The notes under the pieces: model-generated
The model's database searches: none
Seen by the model: the letters and a program-made list of their open reading frames with translations, nothing else
What the model was told of the DNA's origin: nothing
Shown: in pieces, positions 56,761 through 64,000 of the stretch
Numbering within the stretch: position 1 is the stretch's first letter
How the letters are laid out: every line of letters begins with the position of its first letter
Made by a program: the position numbers and the translations under genes
Assembly (NCBI RefSeq): GCF_019266065.1
Contig: NZ_LPNR01000118.1
Location: forward strand, 3,085-67,084
Reading direction: 5' to 3'
Origin: Nocardia sp. MH4
GTDB taxonomy: Bacteria > Actinomycetota > Actinomycetes > Mycobacteriales > Mycobacteriaceae
Length of the DNA stretch: 64,000 bases

Positions 56761-57167
56761 AGCGACGACCCTACGGTGTGGCGTGGGTCGCGCAACAGTC
56801 CGAACCCCGCACCGACATGACGCGCGTCACGTATGTCGAGTAACCGGTCGGCTGACCAGCATTCGGACGTGGAAGTAAGTAGCCCACCTTCATGTGCGGT
56901 CTTGTCCGGCCCTACCTGCGGCGACGAATGTGATCATGGCCGCGGGGCCGCGGCCGCCGTGCGGAAAGGTCGTCAACTTGGCGAAACGGGTCGGGTCTGT
57001 CCTATTTCCCAGTGGATGGTCCAGCCCGCCGATGTGACGGGCATCTCGGCTAGGCTCACCGCGAGCCGAGTACAGTAGCGAGGATTTCAGCCGAACCTAC
57101 TCGCAAGTAACGTCGGCTGACCCGTTGTTCCCCGGCTCGAAGCCAGCACAAGAAGGAAGTCTGACTA
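56761..57167. promoter_or_regulatory. HIT-pntAA divergent region
   Basis: A 407-base gap. A GC hairpin GGCCGCGG-GG-CCGCGGCC lies at 56938-56955. A TACAGT -10 box is at 57071-57076 for pntAA. Four copies of TCGGCT/AGCCGA lie at 57046-57051, 57064-57069, 57089-57094 and 57113-57118, forming two inverted pairs around it. AAGGAAG precedes the GTG. A short frame at 56833-57078 looks non-coding. Confidence 0.55.
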
Positions 57168-58286
57168 GTGGAGACAACGCAAAACGTGGGCGAGGGTTCG
57201 CCGCGCGGCGCGCGTGTCGGAGTCGTTCGCGAGTCCGGCCCGGGTGAGCGGCGGGTCGCATTGGTGCCCAAGATCATCCCCGCCCTGTCCAAGCAGGGTG
57301 TCGAGGTGGTCGTGGAAGCCGGTGCCGGCCTCGGCGCCCTCATCCCCGACGAAGCCTTTGTCGAGGCGGGCGCGACCATCGGTGATCCGTGGTCGGCCGA
57401 GGTCGTGGTCAAGGTCGCCCCGCCCAGCGATGCCGAGGTGGCCAAGCTGTCCTCCGGACAGACTCTGATCGGGTTCCTCACGCCCCGCAACGCCGAGAAC
57501 CAGATCGGCGCGCTGCGCTCCGCCGGTGTGCAGGCCTTCGCGGTCGAGGCGATTCCGCGTATCTCGCGCGCGCAGGTGATGGACGCGCTGTCCTCGCAGG
57601 CCAACGTCGCCGGATACAAGGCCGTGCTGCTCGCCGCCTCGGAGTCCACCCGCTTCTTCCCGATGCTGACCACCGCCGCGGGCACCGTGAAGCCGGCCAC
57701 CGTGCTGGTGCTCGGTGTCGGTGTCGCCGGTCTGCAGGCGCTGGCCACGGCCAAGCGCCTCGGCGGCCGCACCACCGGCTACGACGTGCGTCCCGAGGTC
57801 GCCGACCAGGTGCGCTCGGTCGGCGCCCAGTGGCTCGACCTGGGCATCGACGCCGCCGGTGAGGGTGGCTACGCCCGCGAACTCACCGACGACGAGAAGG
57901 CCCAGCAGCAGAAGGCCCTCGAAGACGCCATCAAGGGCTTCGACGTGGTCATCACCACCGCGCTGGTGCCGGGTCGTCCCGCGCCGCGCCTGGTCACCGC
58001 CGCCGCCGTGGAGGGCATGAAGCCCGGCAGCGTGATCGTCGACCTGGCCGGGGAGACCGGCGGCAACTGCGAGCTCACCGAGCCCGGACAGACCGTGGTC
58101 AAGCACGAGGTGACCATCGCCTCGCCGCTGAACCTGCCCGCCACCATGCCCGAGCACGCCAGCGAGCTGTACTCCAAGAACATCGCGGCCCTGCTGGAGC
58201 TGATGCTGGTCGACGGCAAGCTCGCGCCCGATTTCGAGGACCAGGTGCTGGCCGATTCCTGTGTCACCCGTGAGGTGGAAGCCTGA
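57168..58286 (+). CDS. pntAA: NAD(P) transhydrogenase subunit PntAA
   Basis: A 372-aa soluble NAD(H)-binding domain I of the proton-translocating transhydrogenase. GERRVALVPKIIPALSKQG, the nucleotide loop VLGVGVAGLQALATAKRLG and PGRPAPRLVTAAAVEGMKPG fit the family. It transfers hydride between NADH and NADP+ coupled to proton flow, feeding NADPH to lipid synthesis. GTG at 57168 with a clear ribosome site. Its stop overlaps the pntAB start (TGATG). Confidence 0.95.
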   Translation: METTQNVGEGSPRGARVGVVRESGPGERRVALVPKIIPALSKQGVEVVVEAGAGLGALIPDEAFVEAGATIGDPWSAEVVVKVAPPSDAEVAKLSSGQTLIGFLTPRNAENQIGALRSAGVQAFAVEAIPRISRAQVMDALSSQANVAGYKAVLLAASESTRFFPMLTTAAGTVKPATVLVLGVGVAGLQALATAKRLGGRTTGYDVRPEVADQVRSVGAQWLDLGIDAAGEGGYARELTDDEKAQQQKALEDAIKGFDVVITTALVPGRPAPRLVTAAAVEGMKPGSVIVDLAGETGGNCELTEPGQTVVKHEVTIASPLNLPATMPEHASELYSKNIAALLELMLVDGKLAPDFEDQVLADSCVTREVEA

Positions 58287-58588
58287 TGTACACCGAACTT
58301 CTCGCCAATATCGCGATCCTGGTCCTGTCCGGATTCGTCGGCTTCGCCGTCATCTCCAAGGTCCCCAACACCCTGCACACCCCGCTGATGTCGGGCACCA
58401 ACGCCATCCACGGCATCGTGGTGCTCGGTGCGCTGGTGACGCTGGGCAACGTGAAGGACCCGTCCCTGCTGGTCCAGATCATCCTGTTCGTCGCCGTGGT
58501 GTTCGGAACGCTGAACGTCATCGGTGGCTTCGTGGTCACCGACCGCATGCTCGGCATGTTCAAGGGTAAGAAGAAGGCGGCCGAGTGA
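58286..58588 (+). CDS. pntAB: NAD(P) transhydrogenase subunit PntAB
   Basis: A 100-aa membrane subunit with three hydrophobic helices (NIAILVLSGFVGFAVIS, GIVVLGALVTLG, LVQIILFVAVVFGTLNVIGG). HTPLMSGTNAIHGIV is the conserved loop. It forms part of the proton channel with PntB. Overlaps its neighbours on both sides. Confidence 0.95.
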   Translation: MYTELLANIAILVLSGFVGFAVISKVPNTLHTPLMSGTNAIHGIVVLGALVTLGNVKDPSLLVQIILFVAVVFGTLNVIGGFVVTDRMLGMFKGKKKAAE

Positions 58589-60027
58589 TGCACGCAGTCG
58601 ACAACATGACCTACCTGGTCAACGGCCTCTACATCGTGGCCTTCTCCATGTTCATCTACGGCCTGATGGGCCTGACCGGTCCGAAGACCGCGGTGCGCGG
58701 CAACCAGATCGCCGCGGTCGGCATGGCCATCGCCGTGATCGCCACGCTGATCTCGGTGCGCCACGCGGACCTGATCAACTGGATCCTGATCGGCGCGGGC
58801 CTGGTCGTCGGTGTGGCACTGGGTGTTCCGCCCGCCGTGCGCACCAAGATGACCGAGATGCCGCAGCTGGTCGCCGCGTTCAACGGTGTCGGTGGTGGCA
58901 CGGTCGCGCTCATCGCGTGGGCCGAGTTCATCGACAGCTCGGGCTTCTCGGCGCTGCACGACGAGCCGAACATCCACATCATCATCGGCTCGCTGTTCGC
59001 CGCGGTGATCGGTTCGGTCTCGTTCTGGGGCTCGATCATCGCCTTCGCCAAGCTGCAGGAGATCCTGTCCGGCAAGCCGATCAGCGTCGGCCGCCTGCAG
59101 CAGCCGCTGAACCTGCTGCTGCTCGTCGGCGCGATCGTGTGCGCCGTGGTCATCGGCCTCGGCGCCGACAACGGCGGCGTCTCGCAGCTGTGGATGATCG
59201 GCCTGCTGGTGCTGGCCGGTGTGCTCGGCCTGATGGTCGTGCTGCCGATCGGTGGCGCGGACATGCCGGTCGTCATCTCGCTGCTCAACGCCCTGACCGG
59301 GCTGTCGGCCGCGGCCGCGGGCCTGGCGCTGAACAACACCGCGATGATCGTCGCGGGCATGATCGTCGGCGCGTCCGGCACCATCCTGACCAACCTCATG
59401 GCCAAGGCCATGAACCGCTCCATCCCGGCCATCGTCGCCGGTGGTTTCGGTGGCGGCGGCGGTGCGGCCGGTGGCGGCGCCGGTGGCGAGAACAAGCAGG
59501 CCAAGGCCACCTCGGCCGCCGACGCCGCGATCCAGATGGCCTACGCCAACCAGGTCATCGTGGTGCCCGGCTACGGTATGGCCGTCGCCCAGGCCCAGCA
59601 CGCGGTCAAGGAGATGGCCTCGCTGCTCGAGGGCAAGGGTGTCGAGGTCAAGTACGCGATCCACCCGGTCGCCGGTCGCATGCCCGGGCACATGAACGTG
59701 CTGCTGGCCGAGGCCGAGGTCTCCTACGACGCGATGAAGGAAATGGACGACATCAACGGCGAATTCGGCCGTACCGATGTGGTCCTGGTCATCGGCGCCA
59801 ACGATGTCACCAACCCGGCCGCCCGCGAGGACAAGTCCAGCCCGATCTACGGCATGCCGGTCCTCAACGTCGACCAGGCCAAGAGCGTCATCGTGCTCAA
59901 GCGCTCGATGAACTCCGGCTTCGCCGGCATCGACAATCCGCTGTTCTACGCCGATCACACCTCCATGCTGTTCGGCGACGCCAAGAAGTCCGTCGGTGCG
60001 GTCACCGAGGAACTCAAGGCGCTGTAA
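58588..60027 (+). CDS. pntB: NAD(P) transhydrogenase beta subunit PntB
   Basis: A 479-aa protein: about eight membrane helices (1-260), a Gly-rich linker (GGFGGGGGAAGGGAGGE near 290) and an NADP-binding domain III with GYGMAVAQAQHAVKEMASLL, AGRMPGHMNVLLAEA and VIGANDVTNPAARED. The ATG at 58588 overlaps the pntAB stop; a GTG three bases before is possible. Confidence 0.95.
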   Translation: MHAVDNMTYLVNGLYIVAFSMFIYGLMGLTGPKTAVRGNQIAAVGMAIAVIATLISVRHADLINWILIGAGLVVGVALGVPPAVRTKMTEMPQLVAAFNGVGGGTVALIAWAEFIDSSGFSALHDEPNIHIIIGSLFAAVIGSVSFWGSIIAFAKLQEILSGKPISVGRLQQPLNLLLLVGAIVCAVVIGLGADNGGVSQLWMIGLLVLAGVLGLMVVLPIGGADMPVVISLLNALTGLSAAAAGLALNNTAMIVAGMIVGASGTILTNLMAKAMNRSIPAIVAGGFGGGGGAAGGGAGGENKQAKATSAADAAIQMAYANQVIVVPGYGMAVAQAQHAVKEMASLLEGKGVEVKYAIHPVAGRMPGHMNVLLAEAEVSYDAMKEMDDINGEFGRTDVVLVIGANDVTNPAAREDKSSPIYGMPVLNVDQAKSVIVLKRSMNSGFAGIDNPLFYADHTSMLFGDAKKSVGAVTEELKAL

Positions 60028-60040
60028 GTCGCCACGTCCC

Positions 60041-60077
60041 GGGGCCCTTGCCGTTCATCGCGAACGGCAAGGGCCCC
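60041..60077. terminator. Terminator after pntB
   Basis: Perfect 16-base arms GGGGCCCTTGCCGTTC (60041-60056) and its complement (60062-60077) with an ATCGC loop, 13 bases after the pntB stop. It also serves the converging minus-strand gene. Confidence 0.85.
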
Positions 60078-60090
60078 TTGCGTTGTCGGC

Positions 60091-60834
60091 TCAGAACAGC
60101 CGGTTGTACTTGCGGGTCCCCGGGAGATCCGGATAGGGGCAATCGGCGGAACCGGTGCGCAGGGTCGCGGTGGCGTCATCGGGGGCGATCCACTGGAGCT
60201 TGCCGCTGTCCAGCCAGGGTCTCAGATCGAAGTCCTTGCTGTTGGAGCCCCAGTTGTCGTCCCAGGCGGCGTACCGGCCCGGAGCCCGAACGACGTCGTA
60301 ATGGTCACTGCCCCACACCGGTTCGAGCGCGATGCCGCGCGGCCGGTACACGGAGCAGTGGTAGGTGATCGGCCAGCCGGTGTGCGGACCGACCCGCAGC
60401 TGGGTGATCACGGCGCGTATCTCGGGATGGCCGAGTACCTGGGGATACACATAGGGCACGTCGGGGCCTACGCGGCGGGCGAACGGCGCGGGCGCGGGCG
60501 GGCCGTCGAGCCGCATCGCACCGGCCATCAACAACCAGGTGTGCGGTACGGGGTCCAAGCGGCGAACCGGGTTGGACGACATCCAGAACCACCCGTCGAC
60601 ATCGACGATGTCGAGCGGCCAGTACACCAGCTGTCCGGTGAACGCGCACCGCGAGACCACGATGTCGGGCAGCAGTTCCTGGTACCGGGCGTGGAGCGCG
60701 GAGAAACGCTGGTAGGCCGCCCAGCCGTCGTCGGTGGCGCCCAGCTCCTGGTAGCGGGCGGTGAAGTGATTGCCTTCCGCGAGCAGAGCCGAACGCTCGG
60801 TGACGAACGGCTCCACTCCGACGATCTTGCGCAC
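60091..60834 (-). CDS. Unknown conserved-looking protein
   Basis: A 247-aa soluble protein without recognised motif. It has an unusual number of aromatic residues (WFWMSSNPVRRL, YHCSVYRPRG, AAWDDNWGSNSKDFDLRPWL) and two pairs of Pro/Tyr-rich turns near the end. No signal peptide. I prefer the GTG at 60834 (GTGCGCAAG); the frame goes to 60882. It stands alone between the pntB terminator and another terminator. Function unknown. Confidence 0.65.
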   Translation of the reverse strand: MRKIVGVEPFVTERSALLAEGNHFTARYQELGATDDGWAAYQRFSALHARYQELLPDIVVSRCAFTGQLVYWPLDIVDVDGWFWMSSNPVRRLDPVPHTWLLMAGAMRLDGPPAPAPFARRVGPDVPYVYPQVLGHPEIRAVITQLRVGPHTGWPITYHCSVYRPRGIALEPVWGSDHYDVVRAPGRYAAWDDNWGSNSKDFDLRPWLDSGKLQWIAPDDATATLRTGSADCPYPDLPGTRKYNRLF

Positions 60835-60938
60835 CGTTGACCCCCCACTCCCACGCGACTGTCGCGGAACCGACTGTGCCACAGCCGGAATCCTCGGCCA
60901 ACCCGTCCGTGCGTGGTGCGGTGCCGCCGAAACGCGGC

Positions 60939-60972
60939 CACCCCGCCCGCTGGAGGTCCGGCGGACGGGGTG
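60939..60972. terminator. Terminator downstream of the siderophore-binding gene
   Basis: CACCCCGCCCGC (60939-60950) and GCGGACGGGGTG (60961-60972), one mismatch, ten-base loop. It ends the minus-strand transcript of the NRPS and binding-protein genes. Confidence 0.7.
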
Positions 60973-60998
60973 ATCGGGACGGCGTCGGTGCCCGAGGA

Positions 60999-62000
60999 CT
61001 ACTTCTTGAAGCGCTCGGCCAGCAGATCGAGGGTCGCCATGGCCTGCCGGTAGTCCGGCCGCTTGCTGGCGGCGGGCAGCTCGTAGACCTGGCCCCGCTG
61101 GAAGGCGGGCAGCATGGCCAGCGCCGGGTCCTGCTTCAGCTGGGCGATGTCGCGGCCGCCGTCGAGCTTGATCACGAACAGCACCGGAGCGTCGACGACG
61201 GTGCTCAGCAGTTCGGGGCTGAAGGTGACCCAGTCACCGGCCTCGGCCTTGGTCGGGTTGCCCGCCTTCGCTTCGATCTTGTCGTCGACGGTGAAGCCGA
61301 CCCCGGACAGCAGCGTGGCCAGCGGGGTGTTGGGGGCGAGCAGGATGGGCTTGCCATCGGACTGGGACTGCATCACCGCCGTCGCGCCCTGCGGCAGCCG
61401 CACGGCGGATTTCACCTCGTCGACCCGCGTGTTGTAGGCGGTGATCATGCCGTCGACCTTCTCGGGGCGGTTGACGAAGTCGGCCACCGCCTTCAGCTGG
61501 TCCTGCCAGTTGGCGAGGTTGGACGCCACCAGCGCGGTGGGCGCGACCGCGGCCAGCTTGTCGTAGTTCTTGATCGTCTGCTGACCCGGCCAGCCCGGTC
61601 CGCCGCCGATGATCAGGTCGGGCTGCTGGGCGGCGATGAACTCCAGGTTCAGGTCGTCGCCGGAGGGCACCGCCACGGTGCCCTGTGCCTCGGCGTCGGC
61701 GGCCCAGGCGGCGGGGAACTCGCCGGGCTGCAGCGTGACACCCAGAATCCGTGGATCCGCGGCCTTCACCTTGGCGTCGAGGTCGAACAGGTACCCGGCG
61801 AGCGCGCCGTTGAGGACCACGATGCGCTGCGGGTCGGCGGGCACGGTGACCGGGCCCTTGGCGGTTTCCACCTGGCGAGTGCCGGACTCGGCCGCCTGCT
61901 CGGAGGTGGAGCTGCCGCAGCCCACGGCCGTCGCGGTCACCGCGACGATCAGGAGGGCGACGGCGGCACGCATGCGTGCCGTCATTCGGTGCGCTGACAT
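60999..62000 (-). CDS. Iron-siderophore ABC transporter substrate-binding lipoprotein
   Basis: A 333-aa exported lipoprotein: signal 1-27, lipobox AVGC, Cys28. The mature part is a type III (FecB/FepB-like) binding protein: PQRIVVLNGALAGYLFDLDA, FIAAQQPDLIIGGGPGWPGQ and VYELPAASKRPDYRQA. It captures ferric siderophores outside the cell for an ABC importer not in the window. AAGGAAA lies nine bases before the ATG. It follows an NRPS gene after 34 bases, so it may take up that enzyme's product. Confidence 0.88.
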   Translation of the reverse strand: MSAHRMTARMRAAVALLIVAVTATAVGCGSSTSEQAAESGTRQVETAKGPVTVPADPQRIVVLNGALAGYLFDLDAKVKAADPRILGVTLQPGEFPAAWAADAEAQGTVAVPSGDDLNLEFIAAQQPDLIIGGGPGWPGQQTIKNYDKLAAVAPTALVASNLANWQDQLKAVADFVNRPEKVDGMITAYNTRVDEVKSAVRLPQGATAVMQSQSDGKPILLAPNTPLATLLSGVGFTVDDKIEAKAGNPTKAEAGDWVTFSPELLSTVVDAPVLFVIKLDGGRDIAQLKQDPALAMLPAFQRGQVYELPAASKRPDYRQAMATLDLLAERFKK

Positions 62001-62034
62001 GGAGTGATTTCCTTCTTTCTATCCAGGTGGAAGG

Positions 62035-64000
62035 TCAGGTGCGGATCGCGGGATCCACGTCGAGCAGCGCGGCGACCTCGGTCCAGCCGGTCGGCATCGC
62101 GATCTCGTTGTGTGTGTAGGGAAGTCGCCGGACCACCAGGTGCGCGCCCGCGGCCTGCCACCCGGTGAGCTGGGCGTGCACGCGTTCGGGTTCCAGGCCG
62201 TTGTCCGCGCAGTACAGGGCCATCGGGCCGCGATAGCGCGGTGACGCGGACTCGGTGACCATGCGCAGCAGCTCGGTCGCCGCGTTGCGCACCACTTCCG
62301 CCAATTCCGGTGCGTACTCCGCGATTTCGGGCAGCAGCGCGTCCATGCCGGAGGGGTCGGCCAGGGTCGCGGCGGCCCGATCGGTCAGGTTCGACAGCGG
62401 ATGCGAGTCCAGCAGACCAACGAAGCCGACCTGCTCGCCCTCGTCCTCCAGAATGGCCGCCATCGCGTGGGCCAGGTTGCCGCCCAGTGAGTAGCCGAGC
62501 AGGTGGTACGGGCCTCGCGGCTGGATGCGGCGCACGGCGTCGAGGTAGAACCGGGCCAGATCGTCGAGCGTGGGCGTCCGCCTGTTCGGCTCGGTGAGCT
62601 GGGGCATCTGCACACCGATGATCGGCCGGTCGGCCCGCAGCAGCCGGGCCAGCGGCGCGTACTTCCAGGCGGTGCCGCCGATTTGGTGGATGCAGAACAG
62701 CGGTGGGGCCGATCCCTCGGCGCGCAGCTCCAGCACCGGATCGAGGCGGCTGCCCAGACTGGCGAGACCGTTCGCCGGTCGCGCCGCGGTGGGATCGACC
62801 GCGCCGATCCGGGCCGCGAGCGCACGTGGTGTGGGAGCGCTGAAGACGTCGTCGAGGACGGCGGGCAGGTCGGCCCGGGTCAACCGGCCGATCAGCCGCA
62901 CCGCGAGCAGCGAGTGCCCGCCCTGATCGAAGAAGTCGTCGTCCGCGCCGACCTCGTCGATCGACAGGACCGCGGCCATGGCCTGACGGATCGCGTCGAG
63001 CAGGCCGGGTTCGGTCGGCGCCGGTGTGGTCGCCGTGGCGGGTGTGTGCGCGGGGGCCGCCCCGGGCCGGACGGATTCCGGCGCGGGCAGTTCCTGCCGG
63101 GCGATCTTCTCGGTCGCGGTGCGCGGGATGTGATCGAGCACCAGGAAGGCGGCGGGAATCATGTACGCGGGCAGCGCTGTTCGCAGCTGCTCGCGCACCG
63201 CGTCGGTGTCGAGCACGGTCCCGGACTCGGCGATGAGGTAGGCGACCAGGCGCTGGTCACCCGGGGTGTCCTCGCGCAGCAGCACCACCGCGTGGGCCAC
63301 TCCGGCACAGGTGAGCAGGGCGGATTCGATATCGCCCAGTTCGACGCGCTGGCCGCGCAACTTCACCTGGCTGTCGGTGCGGCCGACGTACTCGAGCTCA
63401 CCGCGCGGGTTCCTTCGCACGAGATCGCCGGTGCGGTACATCCTTTCGCCCGTCCCGTACGGGTCGGCCACGAAGGCGGCCGCGCTCAGGTCGGGACGGG
63501 CCAGGTAGCCGCGCGCCAGCCGGACGCCGGTCAGGTAGAGCTCGCCGACGGTTCCCTCGGGTACCGGCCGCAGCCGGTCGTCGAGGATGCGGATCGGATC
63601 GGCGGGCGCGCCGACCGGCACCGAGGTCGTGTCGGCGTCGACGGTCTGGTGGAAGGTGAAGCCGATCGCGGCCTCGGTGGGACCGTAGAAGTTGTACACG
63701 GCGGTGCCGGTCAGCGCGCGCATGCGCTGCGCGGTCGCGGGCGGCAGCACCTCACCGCCGGTGAGGACACAGCGCAGGTCCGTGCAGCCCGAGAGGTCGG
63801 CCTCCTCGGCGAGCACGGTCAGCAGGGAGGTCGTCATCCACATCGCGGTCACGCGCTCGGTGCTCATGAGCCGCGCCTGGTAGTAGGGATCGCTGTGCCC
63901 GCCCGGCCGGGCCAGCACGATCCGCGCGCCGACGCACAGCGGCAGGAACATCTCCAGGAGCGAGGCGTCGAAGATCGGCGGCGTGCGGTAGAGCATGGTG
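62035..64000 (-). CDS. Nonribosomal peptide synthetase, 3' part (A-PCP-TE), cut by window edge
   Basis: The last 654 residues of an NRPS whose 5' end lies past the right edge. Visible: an adenylation domain from TPPIFDASLLEMF onward (pocket read by eye DALWLGFIGK; A10 is TEK, not the usual NGK), a carrier domain with GGHS (Ser in FDQGGHSLLAVRL), a Pro/Thr-rich linker and a thioesterase with GYSLGG. The terminal TE means it ends a product on its own. It could be a siderophore synthetase given the binding protein behind it. Confidence 0.9.
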   Translation of the reverse strand, partial: TMLYRTPPIFDASLLEMFLPLCVGARIVLARPGGHSDPYYQARLMSTERVTAMWMTTSLLTVLAEEADLSGCTDLRCVLTGGEVLPPATAQRMRALTGTAVYNFYGPTEAAIGFTFHQTVDADTTSVPVGAPADPIRILDDRLRPVPEGTVGELYLTGVRLARGYLARPDLSAAAFVADPYGTGERMYRTGDLVRRNPRGELEYVGRTDSQVKLRGQRVELGDIESALLTCAGVAHAVVLLREDTPGDQRLVAYLIAESGTVLDTDAVREQLRTALPAYMIPAAFLVLDHIPRTATEKIARQELPAPESVRPGAAPAHTPATATTPAPTEPGLLDAIRQAMAAVLSIDEVGADDDFFDQGGHSLLAVRLIGRLTRADLPAVLDDVFSAPTPRALAARIGAVDPTAARPANGLASLGSRLDPVLELRAEGSAPPLFCIHQIGGTAWKYAPLARLLRADRPIIGVQMPQLTEPNRRTPTLDDLARFYLDAVRRIQPRGPYHLLGYSLGGNLAHAMAAILEDEGEQVGFVGLLDSHPLSNLTDRAAATLADPSGMDALLPEIAEYAPELAEVVRNAATELLRMVTESASPRYRGPMALYCADNGLEPERVHAQLTGWQAAGAHLVVRRLPYTHNEIAMPTGWTEVAALLDVDPAIRT

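Noticed and set aside
57045..57063. Possible iron box (CTCGGCTAGGCTCACCGCG)
   Set aside because: By eye only about 12 of 19 positions fit the DtxR/IdeR consensus, and the downstream operon is transhydrogenase; the AGCCGA pattern explains the symmetry better.
56833..57078. 81-codon frame upstream of pntAA
   Set aside because: No good ribosome site, runs through the promoter and its repeats; Ser/Arg-rich composition unlike its neighbours.
58264..59958. 564-codon open frame opposite the pnt genes
   Set aside because: Antisense of the certain pntAB-pntB genes; His/Asp/Arg-rich shadow.

Overview
The window is high-GC actinobacterial DNA, most likely a Nocardia or a close relative in the Mycobacteriales. 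The gene order follows, from memory, the Mycobacterium tuberculosis block Rv3274c-Rv3302c: glpD, nei, lhr, pcd, lrpA, lat, accA3, sseA, maf, accE5/accD5, birA, a PH-domain protein, a GtrA protein, purK, purE and fadE25. GTG starts, leaderless promoters with a TANNNT -10 box just upstream of the start, and WXG100 proteins fit the same group.

Layout: 1-2.7 kb holds divergent glpK (cut by the left edge) and glpD. 2.7-10 kb holds a metallo-hydrolase, a TetR regulator and the DNA repair pair nei-lhr. 10.1-12.5 kb is an accessory cassette: two WXG100 proteins, a large protein ending in an ADP-ribosyltransferase-like toxin domain, and a small acidic protein that may be its immunity factor. This copies the esxF-esxE-cpnT-ift plan but carries a different toxin domain. 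12.6-18.4 kb holds a histidine phosphatase, an SDR/TetR pair, the initiator tRNA and the lysine-to-aminoadipate genes (pcd, lrpA, lat). 18.6-21.2 kb holds a beta-propeller lipoprotein, a shortened GNAT and a patatin.

21.4-37.1 kb is core metabolism: acyl-CoA carboxylase (accA3, accD5, accE5), sseA (with its catalytic Cys replaced by Ser), maf, birA, an acyl-ACP desaturase, a two-component system, purK, purE and fadE25 with two TetR-type operators at its promoter.

37.1-51.9 kb is a nonribosomal peptide locus: a promoter with palindromes, an unannotated 41-codon ORF, an unknown 237-aa protein and a 4546-aa NRPS, coupled by ATGA overlaps. The NRPS reads C-A-PCP-E-C-A-PCP-C-A-PCP-C-PCP-TE; its last module has no adenylation domain. 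52-57 kb holds small metabolic genes and 57.2-60 kb the proton-translocating transhydrogenase pntAA-pntAB-pntB. 60.1-64 kb has an unknown protein, a siderophore-type binding lipoprotein and the 3' part of a second NRPS (A-PCP-TE), cut by the right edge.

Most interesting: the type VII-linked ADP-ribosyltransferase cassette and the NRPS locus with its A-less final module, coupled small ORF and palindrome-rich leader.
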